Shown here piece after piece: positions 25,903-35,433 of a stretch of DNA of 64,000 bases (position 1 is its first letter; each line of letters begins with the position of its first letter). Below the pieces are notes generated by a model. It saw only the letters and a program-made list of their open reading frames with translations. It was not told the DNA's origin and made no database searches. Position numbers and translations under genes: made by a program. The DNA comes from Pseudomonas capsici (GTDB taxonomy: Bacteria > Pseudomonadota > Gammaproteobacteria > Pseudomonadales > Pseudomonadaceae): the NCBI RefSeq assembly GCF_017165765.1, contig NZ_JAFGZD010000003.1, forward strand, positions 1 to 64,000, in the 5' to 3' direction.

Positions 25903-26550
25903 TTACAGGACCAGTTTCAGCCATTGGCCCTCTGTTTCGACACGGGTCTCAAGGTAGCTCTTCAGTGTCACATCCTGAGTTTCATAGGGATGCAAGTGGG
26001 CTGCCGTGATCACCACCACACTGGCCCCGGCGGCCTTGGCTGCGGCGATGCCGGCGGGTGCGTCTTCAAAGACCAGACAGTCCTGCGCTGCCACGCCGAG
26101 TCGCTGGGCGGCCAGTAGAAAACCATCGGGCGCGGGTTTGCCTTGGGCCACGTCTTCAGCGGTGATGACGATCTCGGGCAGTTCCAGGCCGGCAGCACCC
26201 ATGCGTGCCTGGGCCAGGGCAAGCGGGGCCGAGGTGACCATGGCCCAGCGGTCCCTGGGTAGTGAGGCAAGGAATGCCGCGACGCCTTCAATCGCGACGA
26301 CGCCTTCTACATCTTCGATCTCGGCCTGTGAAATGGCTTCGGCTTCCTGCTCTGCATCGATGCCGGGCAGGTTCTGTCGGCGCACGGTATCGATACTTCT
26401 CACGCCATGGATGGTCGGTAGAAAGGTATCTACATCGATGCCGTGCTTCTGTGCCCATTTCGCCCACACCCGTTCGGCGGAAATCACAGAGTTGAGCAAG
26501 GTCCCGTCCATATCGAACAGGAATGCCGAAAATCGCTTCTCGTTGAGCAT
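25903..26550 (-). CDS. HAD-IA family phosphatase (sugar-phosphatase-like)
   Basis: 215-residue haloacid dehalogenase hydrolase. Motif I is FLFDMDGTLLNS with nucleophile Asp13 and general acid Asp15; motif II is VTSAP near 105; Lys of motif III is in GKPAPDGFLLAA; motif IV is VFEDAPAGIAAAKAAG. The insert between motif I and II is helical, as in the beta-phosphoglucomutase/YfbT group that acts on sugar phosphates. The substrate cannot be predicted. It is a lone gene facing the GvpU-like gene. Confidence 0.88.
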   Translation of the reverse strand: MLNEKRFSAFLFDMDGTLLNSVISAERVWAKWAQKHGIDVDTFLPTIHGVRSIDTVRRQNLPGIDAEQEAEAISQAEIEDVEGVVAIEGVAAFLASLPRDRWAMVTSAPLALAQARMGAAGLELPEIVITAEDVAQGKPAPDGFLLAAQRLGVAAQDCLVFEDAPAGIAAAKAAGASVVVITAAHLHPYETQDVTLKSYLETRVETEGQWLKLVL

Positions 26551-26833
26551 GCAGGCCTCTTGTGAGTGGCGTTGATAACGGGCAAATATGCCTATGCAGT
26601 ACCGGCTTGTGCAAGGCAGGACGTTTATAGCGAGGCATCATTTGGCCACGTTTTGCGCGACAAAATGCCGCAATCGGCTTTATCGCAGGTAATATGTGCC
26701 ATCCGATTTTTATGCCCGGAATGGCCTGATAGAGAACTGGCAACCAGAAAAAGAACAAGAAACAGAGCGCCAGGCTGCCCGCCCCGGTCGATACCCAGAA
26801 TCATGAGTAGACGAAAAAAGGCGATTAGAAAAA

Positions 26834-28525
26834 ATGACCAACACTTCGCGACCTTTGTACATTTCCTATGCCGGCCCCTCGCTGCTGGAAATGCCCCTTC
26901 TGAACAAGGGGAGTGCTTTTACCCCGCAAGAGCGGGTCGAATTCAATTTGATCGGGCTGCTGCCGCAGAACGTAGAGACGATCGAAGAGCAAGTTACCCG
27001 GGTGTACAGCCAGTACAAGCAGTGCGCCAGCGATCTGGACAAGCATATTTATCTGCGTTCGATCCAGGACAACAACGAGACCCTGTTCTTCCGCCTGCTG
27101 GATTCGCATCTGGACGAGATGCTGCCGATCATTTACACCCCGACGGTCGGCCAGGCGTGCCAGGAATTCTCCAAGATCTACCGCACCCATCGCGGGTTGT
27201 TCATTTCCTACCCTGAGCGCGACCGCATCGACGATATCCTGCGCAGCGCCACCAAAGACCGGATCAAGATCATCGTTGTCACCGATAGCGAGCGTATTCT
27301 GGGCCTGGGCGACCAGGGCATCGGCGGCATGGGCATTCCGATCGGCAAGCTGTCGCTGTACACCGCCTGTGGTGGCATCAGCCCGGCCTATACCTTGCCC
27401 ATCGTGCTGGATGTCGGCACCAATAACCGCGAGCTGCTCGACGACCCGATGTATATGGGCTGGCGTCATGAGCGGGTCAGCGGCAAGGAATATGACGACT
27501 TCATCGCTACCTTTATCGACGCCGTTCAGCGTCGCTGGCCGGATGTGCTGCTGCAGTTCGAGGATTTCGCCCAGTCCAACGCCATGCCGTTGCTGGAGAA
27601 GTATCGCGACGAACTGTGCTGCTTCAACGATGACATCCAGGGTACCGCATCGGTGGCTGTGGGCACCTTGCTGGCTGCCTGCAAGGCCAAGAACGAGACG
27701 CTGGGTCAGCAGAAGGTCGTGTTCCTGGGCGCCGGTTCGGCCGGTTGCGGGATTGCCGAGCACATCATTGCCGCGATGAAGATCGAAGGTCTGAGCGAAA
27801 GCGAAGCGCGCAAGCGTATTTTCATGGTCGATCGTTTCGGTCTGCTGACCGAGGGCATGGATAACCTGCTGGACTTCCAGCAGCGTCTGGCCCACAAGGC
27901 GGGTGATGTTGCAGGCTGGGCTGCCAATGGTGAGGCTTTCCCGCAATTGCTCGATGTGGTGACCCATGCCGGTGCCACGGTGCTGATCGGCGTTTCGGGC
28001 CAGCGTGGCCTGTTTACCGAGCAGGTTATTCGTGAGCTGCACAAGCATTGCGCCAAGCCGCTGGTCATGCCGCTGTCGAACCCGACCTCCAAGGTCGAAG
28101 CCACGCCGGAAGAGATCCTGCGCTGGACCGATGGCAATGCGCTGGTTGCCACAGGCAGTCCGTTCGCGCCTGTAGAGATCAATGGTCGCACGGTGCATAT
28201 CGCGCAGTGCAACAACTCCTACATTTTCCCGGGCATCGGTCTGGGCGTGGTGGCGTGCAAGGCTTCGCGTATCACTGACCGGATGCTGATGGCGGCCTCC
28301 AATGCGCTGGCGGAATGCTCGCCGATGGTTTCCGGGCTTGGCGATGCCGTCCTGCCGCCGCTCAAGGAAATCCAGCAGGTCAGCCGCAAGATCGCCTTTG
28401 CTGTGGCCAAGGAGGCCCAGGCCGAAGGTCTGGCGCTCGAGACATCGGATGAAGTGCTGCTGGCGTCCATCGAGCGCAACTTCTGGGTGCCTGAGTATCG
28501 CGGTTACCGTCGTCGTTCGGTCTGA
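26834..28525 (+). CDS. maeA: NAD-dependent malic enzyme
   Basis: 563-residue malate dehydrogenase (oxaloacetate-decarboxylating), giving pyruvate, CO2 and NADH. The malic signature [14 protein letters not shown] lies near 270, a catalytic Tyr is in [12 protein letters not shown], and the nucleotide fold begins at [34 protein letters not shown] and [12 protein letters not shown] complete the family set. The length matches E. coli MaeA (565). A GATTAGAAAAA leader precedes the ATG without a strong ribosome site. A terminator follows. Confidence 0.95.
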   Translation: MTNTSRPLYISYAGPSLLEMPLLNKGSAFTPQERVEFNLIGLLPQNVETIEEQVTRVYSQYKQCASDLDKHIYLRSIQDNNETLFFRLLDSHLDEMLPIIYTPTVGQACQEFSKIYRTHRGLFISYPERDRIDDILRSATKDRIKIIVVTDSERILGLGDQGIGGMGIPIGKLSLYTACGGISPAYTLPIVLDVGTNNRELLDDPMYMGWRHERVSGKEYDDFIATFIDAVQRRWPDVLLQFEDFAQSNAMPLLEKYRDELCCFNDDIQGTASVAVGTLLAACKAKNETLGQQKVVFLGAGSAGCGIAEHIIAAMKIEGLSESEARKRIFMVDRFGLLTEGMDNLLDFQQRLAHKAGDVAGWAANGEAFPQLLDVVTHAGATVLIGVSGQRGLFTEQVIRELHKHCAKPLVMPLSNPTSKVEATPEEILRWTDGNALVATGSPFAPVEINGRTVHIAQCNNSYIFPGIGLGVVACKASRITDRMLMAASNALAECSPMVSGLGDAVLPPLKEIQQVSRKIAFAVAKEAQAEGLALETSDEVLLASIERNFWVPEYRGYRRRSV

Positions 28526-28541
28526 TTCCGGCGCTTCACTC

Positions 28542-28580
28542 AATGCCTCTTCGCGAGCGTGCTCGGGAAGGGGCATTTTT
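28542..28580 (+). terminator. Terminator after malic enzyme
   Basis: AATGCCTCTTC pairs with GAAGGGGCATT (one G-T pair) around a 14-base loop that can itself fold, followed by Ts. Confidence 0.75.
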
Positions 28581-28769
28581 ATCGTGTATTCGGACGCGTT
28601 ATTGCTTTCGGTTCTGGAAGGTTTTTTCCTACGATGAAATAAGTTTTATACGACCAGTTATTCGCATCCTTTTCACAAAAAATTGATAGACTCCCGCCTA
28701 AAGTCTGCGCATGGATGGGCCGTCTGGTTCACTCCATATTCGAAAAGAAACTACATAAGCAGACTGTAA

Positions 28770-30419
28770 ATGCTGAAGATCAAACCTGTTCGTCCAGAAG
28801 TTGTCACGTTGATTGCCAGTGCCTTTCTATTGTTCGGTTTTAATGTCAATTTCTGGCAGCATCTTTTCGAGATTACCGGGGGTAGCACAAAGGGCATCGC
28901 CATACGAATAGCCTTTGGTGTGATGGTCTTCTGCGTATTCAATATTGTATTGACGCTGCTTTCATTCCGGCGGGTATTGAAGCCTGTACTGATCTTCCTG
29001 TTTTTTGCCAGTGCCGGTGTTGCCTATTTCATGAACGAATACGGCGTCATGATCGATGCCGGCATGTTTCGCAACTTCGCAGAAACCAACCCGACCGAAG
29101 TTCAAGGTCTCTTGTCCTTGAAGATGGGGGCGTACATGCTTTTTCTGGGTGTGCTGCCATCCGTGTTGTTGTGGAAGACGCCGATCAACTATCGCCGTTG
29201 GCACCTTGAGCTGTTCAGCAAGGTGCTGGTCTGTGTTGTCTGCTCGGTATCGATGGGTGGGGTAGCGCTGGCGAATTATCAGGGGCTGTCTTCGCTGTTT
29301 CGCAATCATCATGAATTGCGTCTGATGGTCGTGCCGAGCAACTACATCGGAGCATCGGTCGGCTACCTGAGTGAGCAGATCATCTCGTCCCGGCGGCCAT
29401 TCCTGGTCATAGGCGAAGATGCCCGACGCTCCCCGGACTGGTCGACGCACACCCGCAAGTCCCTGACGGTTCTGGTGGTGGGCGAAAGTGCCCGCGCAGA
29501 GAACTTCGGCATTCTGGGGTATGGGCGCAATACAACGCCAAAGCTCAATAAACAGAGTGGGCTGGTGGCGTTTACCGATGTCTATTCCTGTGGAACCGAA
29601 ACAGCCGTGTCGGTGCCTTGCATGTTCTCCAACATGGGGCGCAAGGATTACAACGCTACCAAGGCCCGTAATCAGGAAGGGCTGCTGGATGTGCTGAAGC
29701 GTGCAGGTATCGAGGTGGTGTGGCGCGACAACCAGTCCGGCTGCAAGGGCACCTGCGACCGCGTGGCTTTCCAGGATGTCAGCAACCTCAAGGACCCGCT
29801 GCTGTGCGCCAACCACGAATGTCACGATGAGATCCTGCTGCAAGGCCTTGAAGCCTTTATCGACAGCCTGGATAAAGACACCGTGCTGGTGCTGCACCAG
29901 ATGGGCAGCCATGGACCGGAGTATTTCAAACGTTATCCCAAGGCATTCGAGAAGTTTACGCCTGTCTGTGAAAGCAATGCCCTGAATAACTGCAGTCGTG
30001 AAAGTATTGTCAATGGCTACGATAATACGTTGCTGTATACCGATCATGTATTGTCTTCATTGATCGATATATTGCGCAGTCGTCAGGATAAAGTTGACAC
30101 CGCCATGTTATATCTGTCGGATCATGGTGAGTCGCTGGGTGAATATAATCTGTTCCTGCATGGCACGCCTTATATGCTGGCTCCGGATCAGCAGAAGCAT
30201 GTGCCGATGATGATATGGTTGTCCGATAACTATCAGAAGTCTTTTGCAGTCAATCCTGAGTGTCTGGCAAAGGAGCGCAATGCGCCGCTGAGTCAGGACA
30301 ATCTCTTTCATTCGATGCTGGGTCTGTTGAAGGTTGATACCAGGGTTTATGACCCGAGCCTCGATATGTTTTCCGGGTGCAGAAGTTCGATCGGCAATGG
30401 TGTGGCGCTCGACAGATAA
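28770..30419 (+). CDS. eptA: Lipid A phosphoethanolamine transferase (EptA family)
   Basis: 549-residue inner membrane enzyme that adds phosphoethanolamine to lipid A, lowering binding of polymyxins. About five N-terminal transmembrane helices (to about residue 170) precede a periplasmic sulfatase-fold domain. Visible active-site parts: VVGESARAENFG at 237-248 (Glu239), the Thr278 nucleophile in CGTETAVSVPCMF, and YLSDHGESLGE. Several Cys pairs support disulfides. Base composition is uneven within the gene: 22 of 60 G+C at 30001-30060 against 40 of 60 at 29701-29760. No PmrAB genes or clear PmrA box is near. Confidence 0.92.
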   Translation: MLKIKPVRPEVVTLIASAFLLFGFNVNFWQHLFEITGGSTKGIAIRIAFGVMVFCVFNIVLTLLSFRRVLKPVLIFLFFASAGVAYFMNEYGVMIDAGMFRNFAETNPTEVQGLLSLKMGAYMLFLGVLPSVLLWKTPINYRRWHLELFSKVLVCVVCSVSMGGVALANYQGLSSLFRNHHELRLMVVPSNYIGASVGYLSEQIISSRRPFLVIGEDARRSPDWSTHTRKSLTVLVVGESARAENFGILGYGRNTTPKLNKQSGLVAFTDVYSCGTETAVSVPCMFSNMGRKDYNATKARNQEGLLDVLKRAGIEVVWRDNQSGCKGTCDRVAFQDVSNLKDPLLCANHECHDEILLQGLEAFIDSLDKDTVLVLHQMGSHGPEYFKRYPKAFEKFTPVCESNALNNCSRESIVNGYDNTLLYTDHVLSSLIDILRSRQDKVDTAMLYLSDHGESLGEYNLFLHGTPYMLAPDQQKHVPMMIWLSDNYQKSFAVNPECLAKERNAPLSQDNLFHSMLGLLKVDTRVYDPSLDMFSGCRSSIGNGVALDR

Positions 30420-30430
30420 TCGATAGCCCT

Positions 30431-30474
30431 GGCTGTGATGCGCGGGGTGTCGTGACCGGAGGCGCATCGCAGCC
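30431..30474 (+). terminator. Hairpin after eptA
   Basis: GGCTGTGATGCGC (30431-30443) pairs with GCGCATCGCAGCC (30462-30474) with a single T-G pair and an 18-base loop. It starts 12 bases after the eptA stop; no T tract follows. Confidence 0.45.
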
Positions 30475-30618
30475 CCATGAACCGTCTCATCCGGGAAGGC
30501 TCACTAATCTGCTGTTTTTCGGCGATCTGCATGAAGATATCCAAGAGTTTCAGGCCAGATGCGCGATAAACCTCCTATGGCGATATATACTGCGCGCCAT
30601 TGATCAAGGGAGAGCCGT

Positions 30619-31752
30619 GTGGCCATCGATATTCATTGGATTCGCGACGACGACAGCCTCGCCCGACAGTGCGCGCAGTGGCAGTCGCTGCCATTTGTCG
30701 CGCTCGACACCGAGTTCATGCGGGTCGACACCTTTTACCCGATTGCCGCGCTGTTGCAGATCGGCGACGGTTCCAGCGCGTGGCTGATCGACCCGTTGCT
30801 CATCAGCGACTGGACGCCTCTGTCCGCATTGCTTGAAAACACCGACGTCATCAAAGTGGTCCATGCCTGCAGCGAAGACCTGGAGGTGCTGTTGCGCCTG
30901 ACAGGCAGCCTGCCGGCTCCACTGTTCGACACGCAACTGGCGGCCGCTTACCTGAACATCGGGTTCTCCATGGGCTATTCGCGTCTGGTGCAGGAGGTAT
31001 TGAATATCGACCTGCCCAAGGGCGAAACCCGTTCCGACTGGCTGCAACGCCCGTTGTCGGAAACCCAGATCAGCTATGCCGCCGAAGATGCCGTCCACCT
31101 GGCCGAACTTTTCGGTCTGCTGCGTCCACGCTTGTCGGACGAAAAATACTTCTGGGTGCTCGAGGATGGTGCTGAGCTGGTCGCCAACCTGCGCCGGGAA
31201 ACCGATCCCTACGAGCTTTACCGCGACGCCAAGCTGGCCTGGAAACTGTCGCGTGCCCAACTGGCGGTATTGCGTGAGTTGTGTGCCTGGCGCGAGATAC
31301 AGGCGCGTTCGCGTAACCTGCCGCGCAATCGCATTGTGCGTGAGCATTCGCTGTGGCCGCTGGCCAGGACCCAACCGGACAACCTGAGTGCGCTGGCCCG
31401 AATTGAAGACATGCACCCGCGTACGGTACGCCAGGATGGTGAATTCCTGCTGGAGCTGATCAGGAAGTCCGGCAGCCTGCCGCCGGATCAGTGGCCGCCG
31501 GCCTTGCCCGAGCCTCTGCCCATCGAGGCTTCCGGCATCCTGAAAGGTTTGCGCGCCATTGGTCAGCAATACGCCGAACAACTGGATATTGCTCCCGAGG
31601 TCGTGCTGCGCAAGAAGACCCTCGAAGCCTTGCTCAAGAGCGGCTATCCCGATGGCCCCTATACATTGCCCGATTCGCTGCGTGGCTGGCGCCGCGAATT
31701 AATGGGTCAGGCGCTGCTCGACAGCCTGACCAATGCAGGAGAACAGCCTTGA
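30619..31752 (+). CDS. rnd: Ribonuclease D
   Basis: 377-residue 3'-5' exoribonuclease of the DEDD class that trims tRNA and other small RNA ends. Exo I is VALDTEF (Asp30, Glu32), Exo II lies in [12 protein letters not shown], Exo III in [13 protein letters not shown], and an HRDC domain occupies the end (about 210-290). The start is a GTG at 30619 with GGGAG upstream. Its TGA overlaps the TTG start of ycgL, so the two are coupled, the arrangement seen in other Pseudomonas. Confidence 0.93.
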   Translation: MAIDIHWIRDDDSLARQCAQWQSLPFVALDTEFMRVDTFYPIAALLQIGDGSSAWLIDPLLISDWTPLSALLENTDVIKVVHACSEDLEVLLRLTGSLPAPLFDTQLAAAYLNIGFSMGYSRLVQEVLNIDLPKGETRSDWLQRPLSETQISYAAEDAVHLAELFGLLRPRLSDEKYFWVLEDGAELVANLRRETDPYELYRDAKLAWKLSRAQLAVLRELCAWREIQARSRNLPRNRIVREHSLWPLARTQPDNLSALARIEDMHPRTVRQDGEFLLELIRKSGSLPPDQWPPALPEPLPIEASGILKGLRAIGQQYAEQLDIAPEVVLRKKTLEALLKSGYPDGPYTLPDSLRGWRRELMGQALLDSLTNAGEQP

Positions 31753-32042
31753 AACGTATTTGCTCCATTTATCGCAGCCCGAAAAAGAACGAGATGTACC
31801 TGTATGTGCTCAAGAGCGATGTGCTCAAGCGTGTGCCGGTAGAGTTGCTGGCTGCGTTCGGCACGCCTCAGCATGCTTTCGATCTGGTGCTCAGCCCTGA
31901 GCGCGCGCTGGCTCGTGAAGATATCAACAAGGTGCTGGAAAACCTCGACACCCAGGGTTATCACTTGCAGATGCCACCTGCCGAAGAGGAATACATCCAG
32001 CACTTGCCCGAAGAATTGTTGCGTCGCAACGATCCTGTCTGA
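31749..32042 (+). CDS. ycgL: YcgL domain protein
   Basis: 97-residue protein of the YcgL family: [20 protein letters not shown] at the start, [20 protein letters not shown] and a [20 protein letters not shown] end. The function is unknown. The rare TTG start at 31749 is deduced because homologues begin MKRICSIY and no ATG is available; AGGAG lies eight bases upstream at 31737-31741. The start overlaps the rnd stop by two bases (TTGA). Confidence 0.88.
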   Translation: MKRICSIYRSPKKNEMYLYVLKSDVLKRVPVELLAAFGTPQHAFDLVLSPERALAREDINKVLENLDTQGYHLQMPPAEEEYIQHLPEELLRRNDPV

Positions 32043-32153
32043 TCCGTTGTAGCGCAAGGTAGTGCCGGTCTGGCCGCCTGTTTCACAGTGTTCTCGGGCT
32101 GACCGGCCCATGGCTGTTGCAGCTGTTTGTCCCGTTTTTAAGGTTTTTGAAAC

Positions 32154-33086
32154 ATGCGCGTTCTGATTGCCGAACACGATTACCTCATCTACACCCAACT
32201 GTTGCGCAAGGTAGCGCCCGAAGTTGAAATCATGAGCAGCGGCGATTCTGCCGAGCTGTCTCGTATGGCCGGTGAATGCAAGGTCTGGCTGGGACAGCCT
32301 GACCTGCTGGCCAATCTGTTGCGTCAGGGGCACAAGCCGCAGTGGTTGCAATCGACCTGGGCGGGGATTACCCCGTTGCTGGCCGAGGGCGTATCCAGGG
32401 ATTATCGACTGACGCGGGCGGTCGGTATCTTCGGTCAGGTCATGGCCGAGTACCTGTTGACCTACATGCTCGGCCACGAACGTGAAGTGCTGGCGCGCCT
32501 GATGAGTCAGGTCGAACGCAAATGGGACAATCGTCCCGGCCAGAGCCTGTACGGTCGCAAGGCACTGATCGTGGGTGCGGGGGATATCGGCCAGCGTGTC
32601 GCGCAGTTCCTCGTACCTTTTGGCGTGCAGGTCTATGGTGTCGCGTCTCAGGCGCGTACCCAGGAGCCATTCGTCGAAGTCGGTGCTCTGGCGGATCTGG
32701 AACAGATGGTGGGCGATATGGATTACGTCATCAACCTGCTGCCCAATACCCCGGCAACCCACGATTTGTACGACGCGAAACTGTTTGCCGCATTCAAGCC
32801 CTCGGCGCTGTTCATCAACGTCGGACGTGGTGTGGCGGTGGTTGATGCGGATCTGGTGGAAGCCTTGAAGGAAGGACATCTGGCCGGGGCCGTGATCGAC
32901 GTGTGCCGTCAGGAGCCGTTGCCGCAGCGTCATCCGTTCTGGACCGCCTATGGCCTGCTGCTGACCGGGCACAGTTCTGCACCGACATCGCCTCTGGCCA
33001 TGACCGAATTGTTCGTCGATAACCTCAAGGCTTATCAGGCGGGTGAGCCGCTGCGCGGGGAAGTGGATTTTTCGCGGGGGTATTGA
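32154..33086 (+). CDS. D-isomer-specific 2-hydroxyacid dehydrogenase
   Basis: 310-residue NAD(P)H-dependent dehydrogenase of the GhrA/SerA fold. The Rossmann motif is VGAGDIGQRVAQFL near residues 139-152, followed by NLLPNTPATHDL and NVGRGVAVVDADLVEAL, the latter carrying the substrate Arg. The catalytic His is probably that in LLTGHSSAP. It could reduce glyoxylate or hydroxypyruvate; the exact substrate is not readable. It lies 111 bases after ycgL and ends at a repeat-rich hairpin. Confidence 0.88.
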   Translation: MRVLIAEHDYLIYTQLLRKVAPEVEIMSSGDSAELSRMAGECKVWLGQPDLLANLLRQGHKPQWLQSTWAGITPLLAEGVSRDYRLTRAVGIFGQVMAEYLLTYMLGHEREVLARLMSQVERKWDNRPGQSLYGRKALIVGAGDIGQRVAQFLVPFGVQVYGVASQARTQEPFVEVGALADLEQMVGDMDYVINLLPNTPATHDLYDAKLFAAFKPSALFINVGRGVAVVDADLVEALKEGHLAGAVIDVCRQEPLPQRHPFWTAYGLLLTGHSSAPTSPLAMTELFVDNLKAYQAGEPLRGEVDFSRGY

Positions 33087-33094
33087 GGGGAGGG

Positions 33095-33170
33095 GAGCTG
33101 CAAGTTTAAAGCTGCAAGCGGCAAGCTTGAAGCTTGTCTCTTGCAGCTTGCAGCTTGCAGCTTGCAGCTC
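33095..33170. repeat. Imperfect palindrome with four tandem TTGCAGC heptamers
   Basis: GAGCTGCAAG at 33095-33104 is complementary to CTTGCAGCTC at 33161-33170. Inside the right arm TTGCAGC repeats four times with period seven (33141, 33148, 33155, 33162), and the left arm has degenerate complementary copies. It lies between two converging genes and is followed by TAAAAAA, so it may serve as a terminator. Similar GCAAGCT-rich palindromes are a known class of Pseudomonas intergenic repeat. Confidence 0.7.
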
Positions 33171-33177
33171 TAAAAAA

Positions 33178-33771
33178 CTACAACGAAAAATCACCCTCGG
33201 CCGCCAGTTCTGTCACCGGCTTGCGTGGGCTTGGGACTTCGCGGCCTTGCAGGTATTCGGGCAGGATCGCCTTGTCACCCAGTTTGCCGATGGCCACGAC
33301 TGCATGCACGGCATAACCTTCGGGAATGTTCAGCTCCTTGCGGGCCAGTTCCTTGTCGAAGCCTGACATGCCATGGGTGTACCAGCCGCTCAGGCTGGCC
33401 TGCAGGGCCAGGTATCCCCACGCCGAACCGGCATCGAATTCGTGTGTGGTTGCCGGACTTTCTTCGGTTGCGCCAGGAGCTGCGAAAGTGGTCTTGGAGA
33501 TGACGATCACCAGTGCCGAAGCGCTCTGTGCCCAATTGCGGTTGAACTCAACGAGCAGGCTCAGGTAACGCTCCCAGTTCGGTGTGTCGCGACGAGCATA
33601 GAGGAAGCGCCATGGCTGCGAGTTGTAGGCCGAGGGTGCCCAGCGTGCGGCCTCGAAGAAACTCAGCAGGGTTTCCTGTGGAATGCTTTCACCTGTGAAA
33701 GCGCGAGGTGACCAGCGATTGGTGAATTGCGGGTCGATGGTGTAGTCGGCGATACGGGGATTAGTGCTCAT
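33178..33771 (-). CDS. Nitroreductase family protein
   Basis: 197-residue FMN oxidoreductase. It has FTNRWSPRAFTGESIPQETL near the N-terminus with the FMN-phosphate Arg, ARWAPSAYNSQPWRFLYA, and GSAWGYLALQASLSGWYTHG in the middle; the EGYAVHAVVAIGKLG end is characteristic. It differs from the YdjA-like one at 6274 in length and motifs. The start at 33771 (MSTNPRIADY) is preferred over 33807, which would add 12 residues. It is transcribed alone, towards the palindrome at 33095. Confidence 0.88.
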   Translation of the reverse strand: MSTNPRIADYTIDPQFTNRWSPRAFTGESIPQETLLSFFEAARWAPSAYNSQPWRFLYARRDTPNWERYLSLLVEFNRNWAQSASALVIVISKTTFAAPGATEESPATTHEFDAGSAWGYLALQASLSGWYTHGMSGFDKELARKELNIPEGYAVHAVVAIGKLGDKAILPEYLQGREVPSPRKPVTELAAEGDFSL

Positions 33772-33986
33772 GCGAATCCTGTCGTGGCGAAGGTTAGAAG
33801 TGAGCATGACATGATGGGCCGTGGTCGGCAGGCATTGTCTGTGCCCTCAAAAGCCTTCTAACGCTACTGTTTTGCCACGCCTGTGACAAGTGAAGTGTCG
33901 AAGACCGGCAGTCGCAAATGCTTGGCCCGCACCCGATGTGCCACTAGACTGGCGGCCTTTTCATTCTCGATACCGTTGTCCGAACC

Positions 33987-34436
33987 ATGGCCGCTAAAGT
34001 TGAACCCTTCTGGATACGCAAGACACTCGAACAACTGGACAGGGACGAGTGGGAATCGCTGTGCGATGGCTGCGGTCTGTGCTGTCTGCAGAAGCTGGAA
34101 GATGAGGACGACAACAGCGTTTACTACACGCGCATCGCCTGCAAGTTGCTGGACCTGAAAACCTGTCAGTGCTCCGATTACAGCAATCGTCGAGCTTCTG
34201 TACCTGACTGCATTCAGCTTACGGCCGGGCAGGCCGACGAGTTCAAATGGCTGCCGCCCACCTGTGGTTATCGTCTGGTCAGCGAAGGGAAGGATCTACC
34301 GCTCTGGCACCATCTGGTGTGCGGGGATCGCGAGGCGGTGCATCACGAGCGCATCTCCCAGTCGGGGCGCATGCTCAGCGAGAACAGCGTGCCCGAGGAC
34401 GACTGGGAGGACTATCTGATTTTCCGCGCCGGCTAG
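33987..34436 (+). CDS. ycgN: YcgN (UPF0260) cysteine cluster protein
   Basis: 149-residue protein with a metal-binding CDGCGLCC motif at residues 26-33 and further cysteines in [11 protein letters not shown] and PDCIQL, the pattern of zinc- or iron-sulfur-binding YkgJ-type proteins. [20 protein letters not shown] is the family's second block. The function is not known. In E. coli ycgN sits near ycgL; here both are in the same 4-kb neighbourhood. It ends three bases from the convergent DUF2892-like gene. Confidence 0.88.
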   Translation: MAAKVEPFWIRKTLEQLDRDEWESLCDGCGLCCLQKLEDEDDNSVYYTRIACKLLDLKTCQCSDYSNRRASVPDCIQLTAGQADEFKWLPPTCGYRLVSEGKDLPLWHHLVCGDREAVHHERISQSGRMLSENSVPEDDWEDYLIFRAG

Positions 34437-34439
34437 GGG

Positions 34440-34817
34440 TCAGACGTCGCCTTTCGGATCCTTCAAGGCATCGATGCCGTTGATGACCGAAGTTCTGGCG
34501 GCCAGTTCGGCATTATCCTTGAGCTGTTTCAACTCGGCACCAGCGCGTTCGATATCCGAGCGCGCACTGTGCAGGCTGCTGCGGCTTTTCTCGATCAGGC
34601 TTTTGGCCGAGCAGTGTCCGGTGATACCGCGAGCCAGTACGGCACCGCCGATGGCCAGTTGTACCAGGCCCAGCAGGCCGCCACGGCGCAGCCCTTTGCC
34701 CATCAGTGTCACGCCACCTGCCAGAGAGCCAATGCGCTCCCAGCCCTGAACGTTCTGCTGCGGGTAGTTGTGCAGTCGCGGGGTGTCGATTCTATCGATG
34801 ATCGGGGTGTCGCTCAT
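34440..34817 (-). CDS. DUF2892-like (YgaP-type) membrane protein
   Basis: 125-residue protein. QNVQGWERIGSLAGGVTLMG opens a two-helix glycine-rich hydrophobic hairpin at about 27-67, similar to the DUF2892 membrane domain found at the C-terminus of YgaP rhodanese; a GHC follows. The remaining 55 residues are a charged helix that may be coiled coil. No rhodanese domain is present. No role can be given. Confidence 0.75.
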   Translation of the reverse strand: MSDTPIIDRIDTPRLHNYPQQNVQGWERIGSLAGGVTLMGKGLRRGGLLGLVQLAIGGAVLARGITGHCSAKSLIEKSRSSLHSARSDIERAGAELKQLKDNAELAARTSVINGIDALKDPKGDV

Positions 34818-34894
34818 GATGGTTCTCCATGACGTGATAAGTCGGCTTCAACGAAACTGACTGCCCATCCGTGAAACTGTTCACTGCATTTTCA

Positions 34895-35383
34895 TCAATG
34901 GTCGGGCTTTTCCCGGCCAAACTGTGGACCCGAGCGGGTGTTCACGCCCTTGGCCATGCGGTCATAGAGCACGACATTGACGGTCGCAGCCAGGTTCATG
35001 CAGCCCTGAGTGGGGATGTAGACCACGTCTTCGCACCAGTCGCGGATTTCCTGATCCAGCGAGCCGTCTTCCGGGCCGAAGATATACAGGGCGCGATCCG
35101 GGTGAGTGTATTCGGGCAGGGCGCGAGCACCGTCCACCAGTTCCACCGCAACCGGAATGCAGCCCAGCGGCAGAATGCTCTTGAGGTCTTCGATGCCGAT
35201 CAGCGGGATATCCTGATGGATCTTCTTGGTGTCGGTGATGAAGTCCCGGGCGCGCTCGTAGCGTTTGCCGGTGTAGAAGACCGAAGCCACGCCATAACAG
35301 CCCGCTGCCCGCATCACCGAGCCGACGTTTTCCGGGGATTTGGGGTTGTAAAGGCCGATGCAGGCGTACCGTTTGTTTGCCAC
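34895..35383 (-). CDS. SpoU/TrmH-family RNA 2'-O-methyltransferase
   Basis: 162-residue SPOUT methyltransferase using S-adenosylmethionine to methylate ribose on a tRNA or rRNA. The knot motifs are NPKSPENVGSVMRAAGCYG near the start, YIFGPEDGSLDQEI and the closing TQGCMNLAATVNVVLYDRM. It lacks an extra RNA-binding domain, like the small TrmL, but motif details differ, so the target is open. The start is a GTG at 35383, chosen by homology (VANKRYACIGLYN); no strong ribosome site is visible. Confidence 0.85.
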   Translation of the reverse strand: MANKRYACIGLYNPKSPENVGSVMRAAGCYGVASVFYTGKRYERARDFITDTKKIHQDIPLIGIEDLKSILPLGCIPVAVELVDGARALPEYTHPDRALYIFGPEDGSLDQEIRDWCEDVVYIPTQGCMNLAATVNVVLYDRMAKGVNTRSGPQFGREKPDH

Positions 35384-35433
35384 TTGAAAGATGCTCTGGG
35401 TAAAACGCGGAAGTATACGGGAGAACGCAAAGC

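Noticed and set aside
26825..28576. A 583-codon minus-strand frame opposite malic enzyme
   Set aside because: Fully antisense to maeA; no motif support.
33095..33170. Repeat run considered as a CRISPR array
   Set aside because: Units are seven bases with no spacers, inside a palindrome; no cas genes are in the window.
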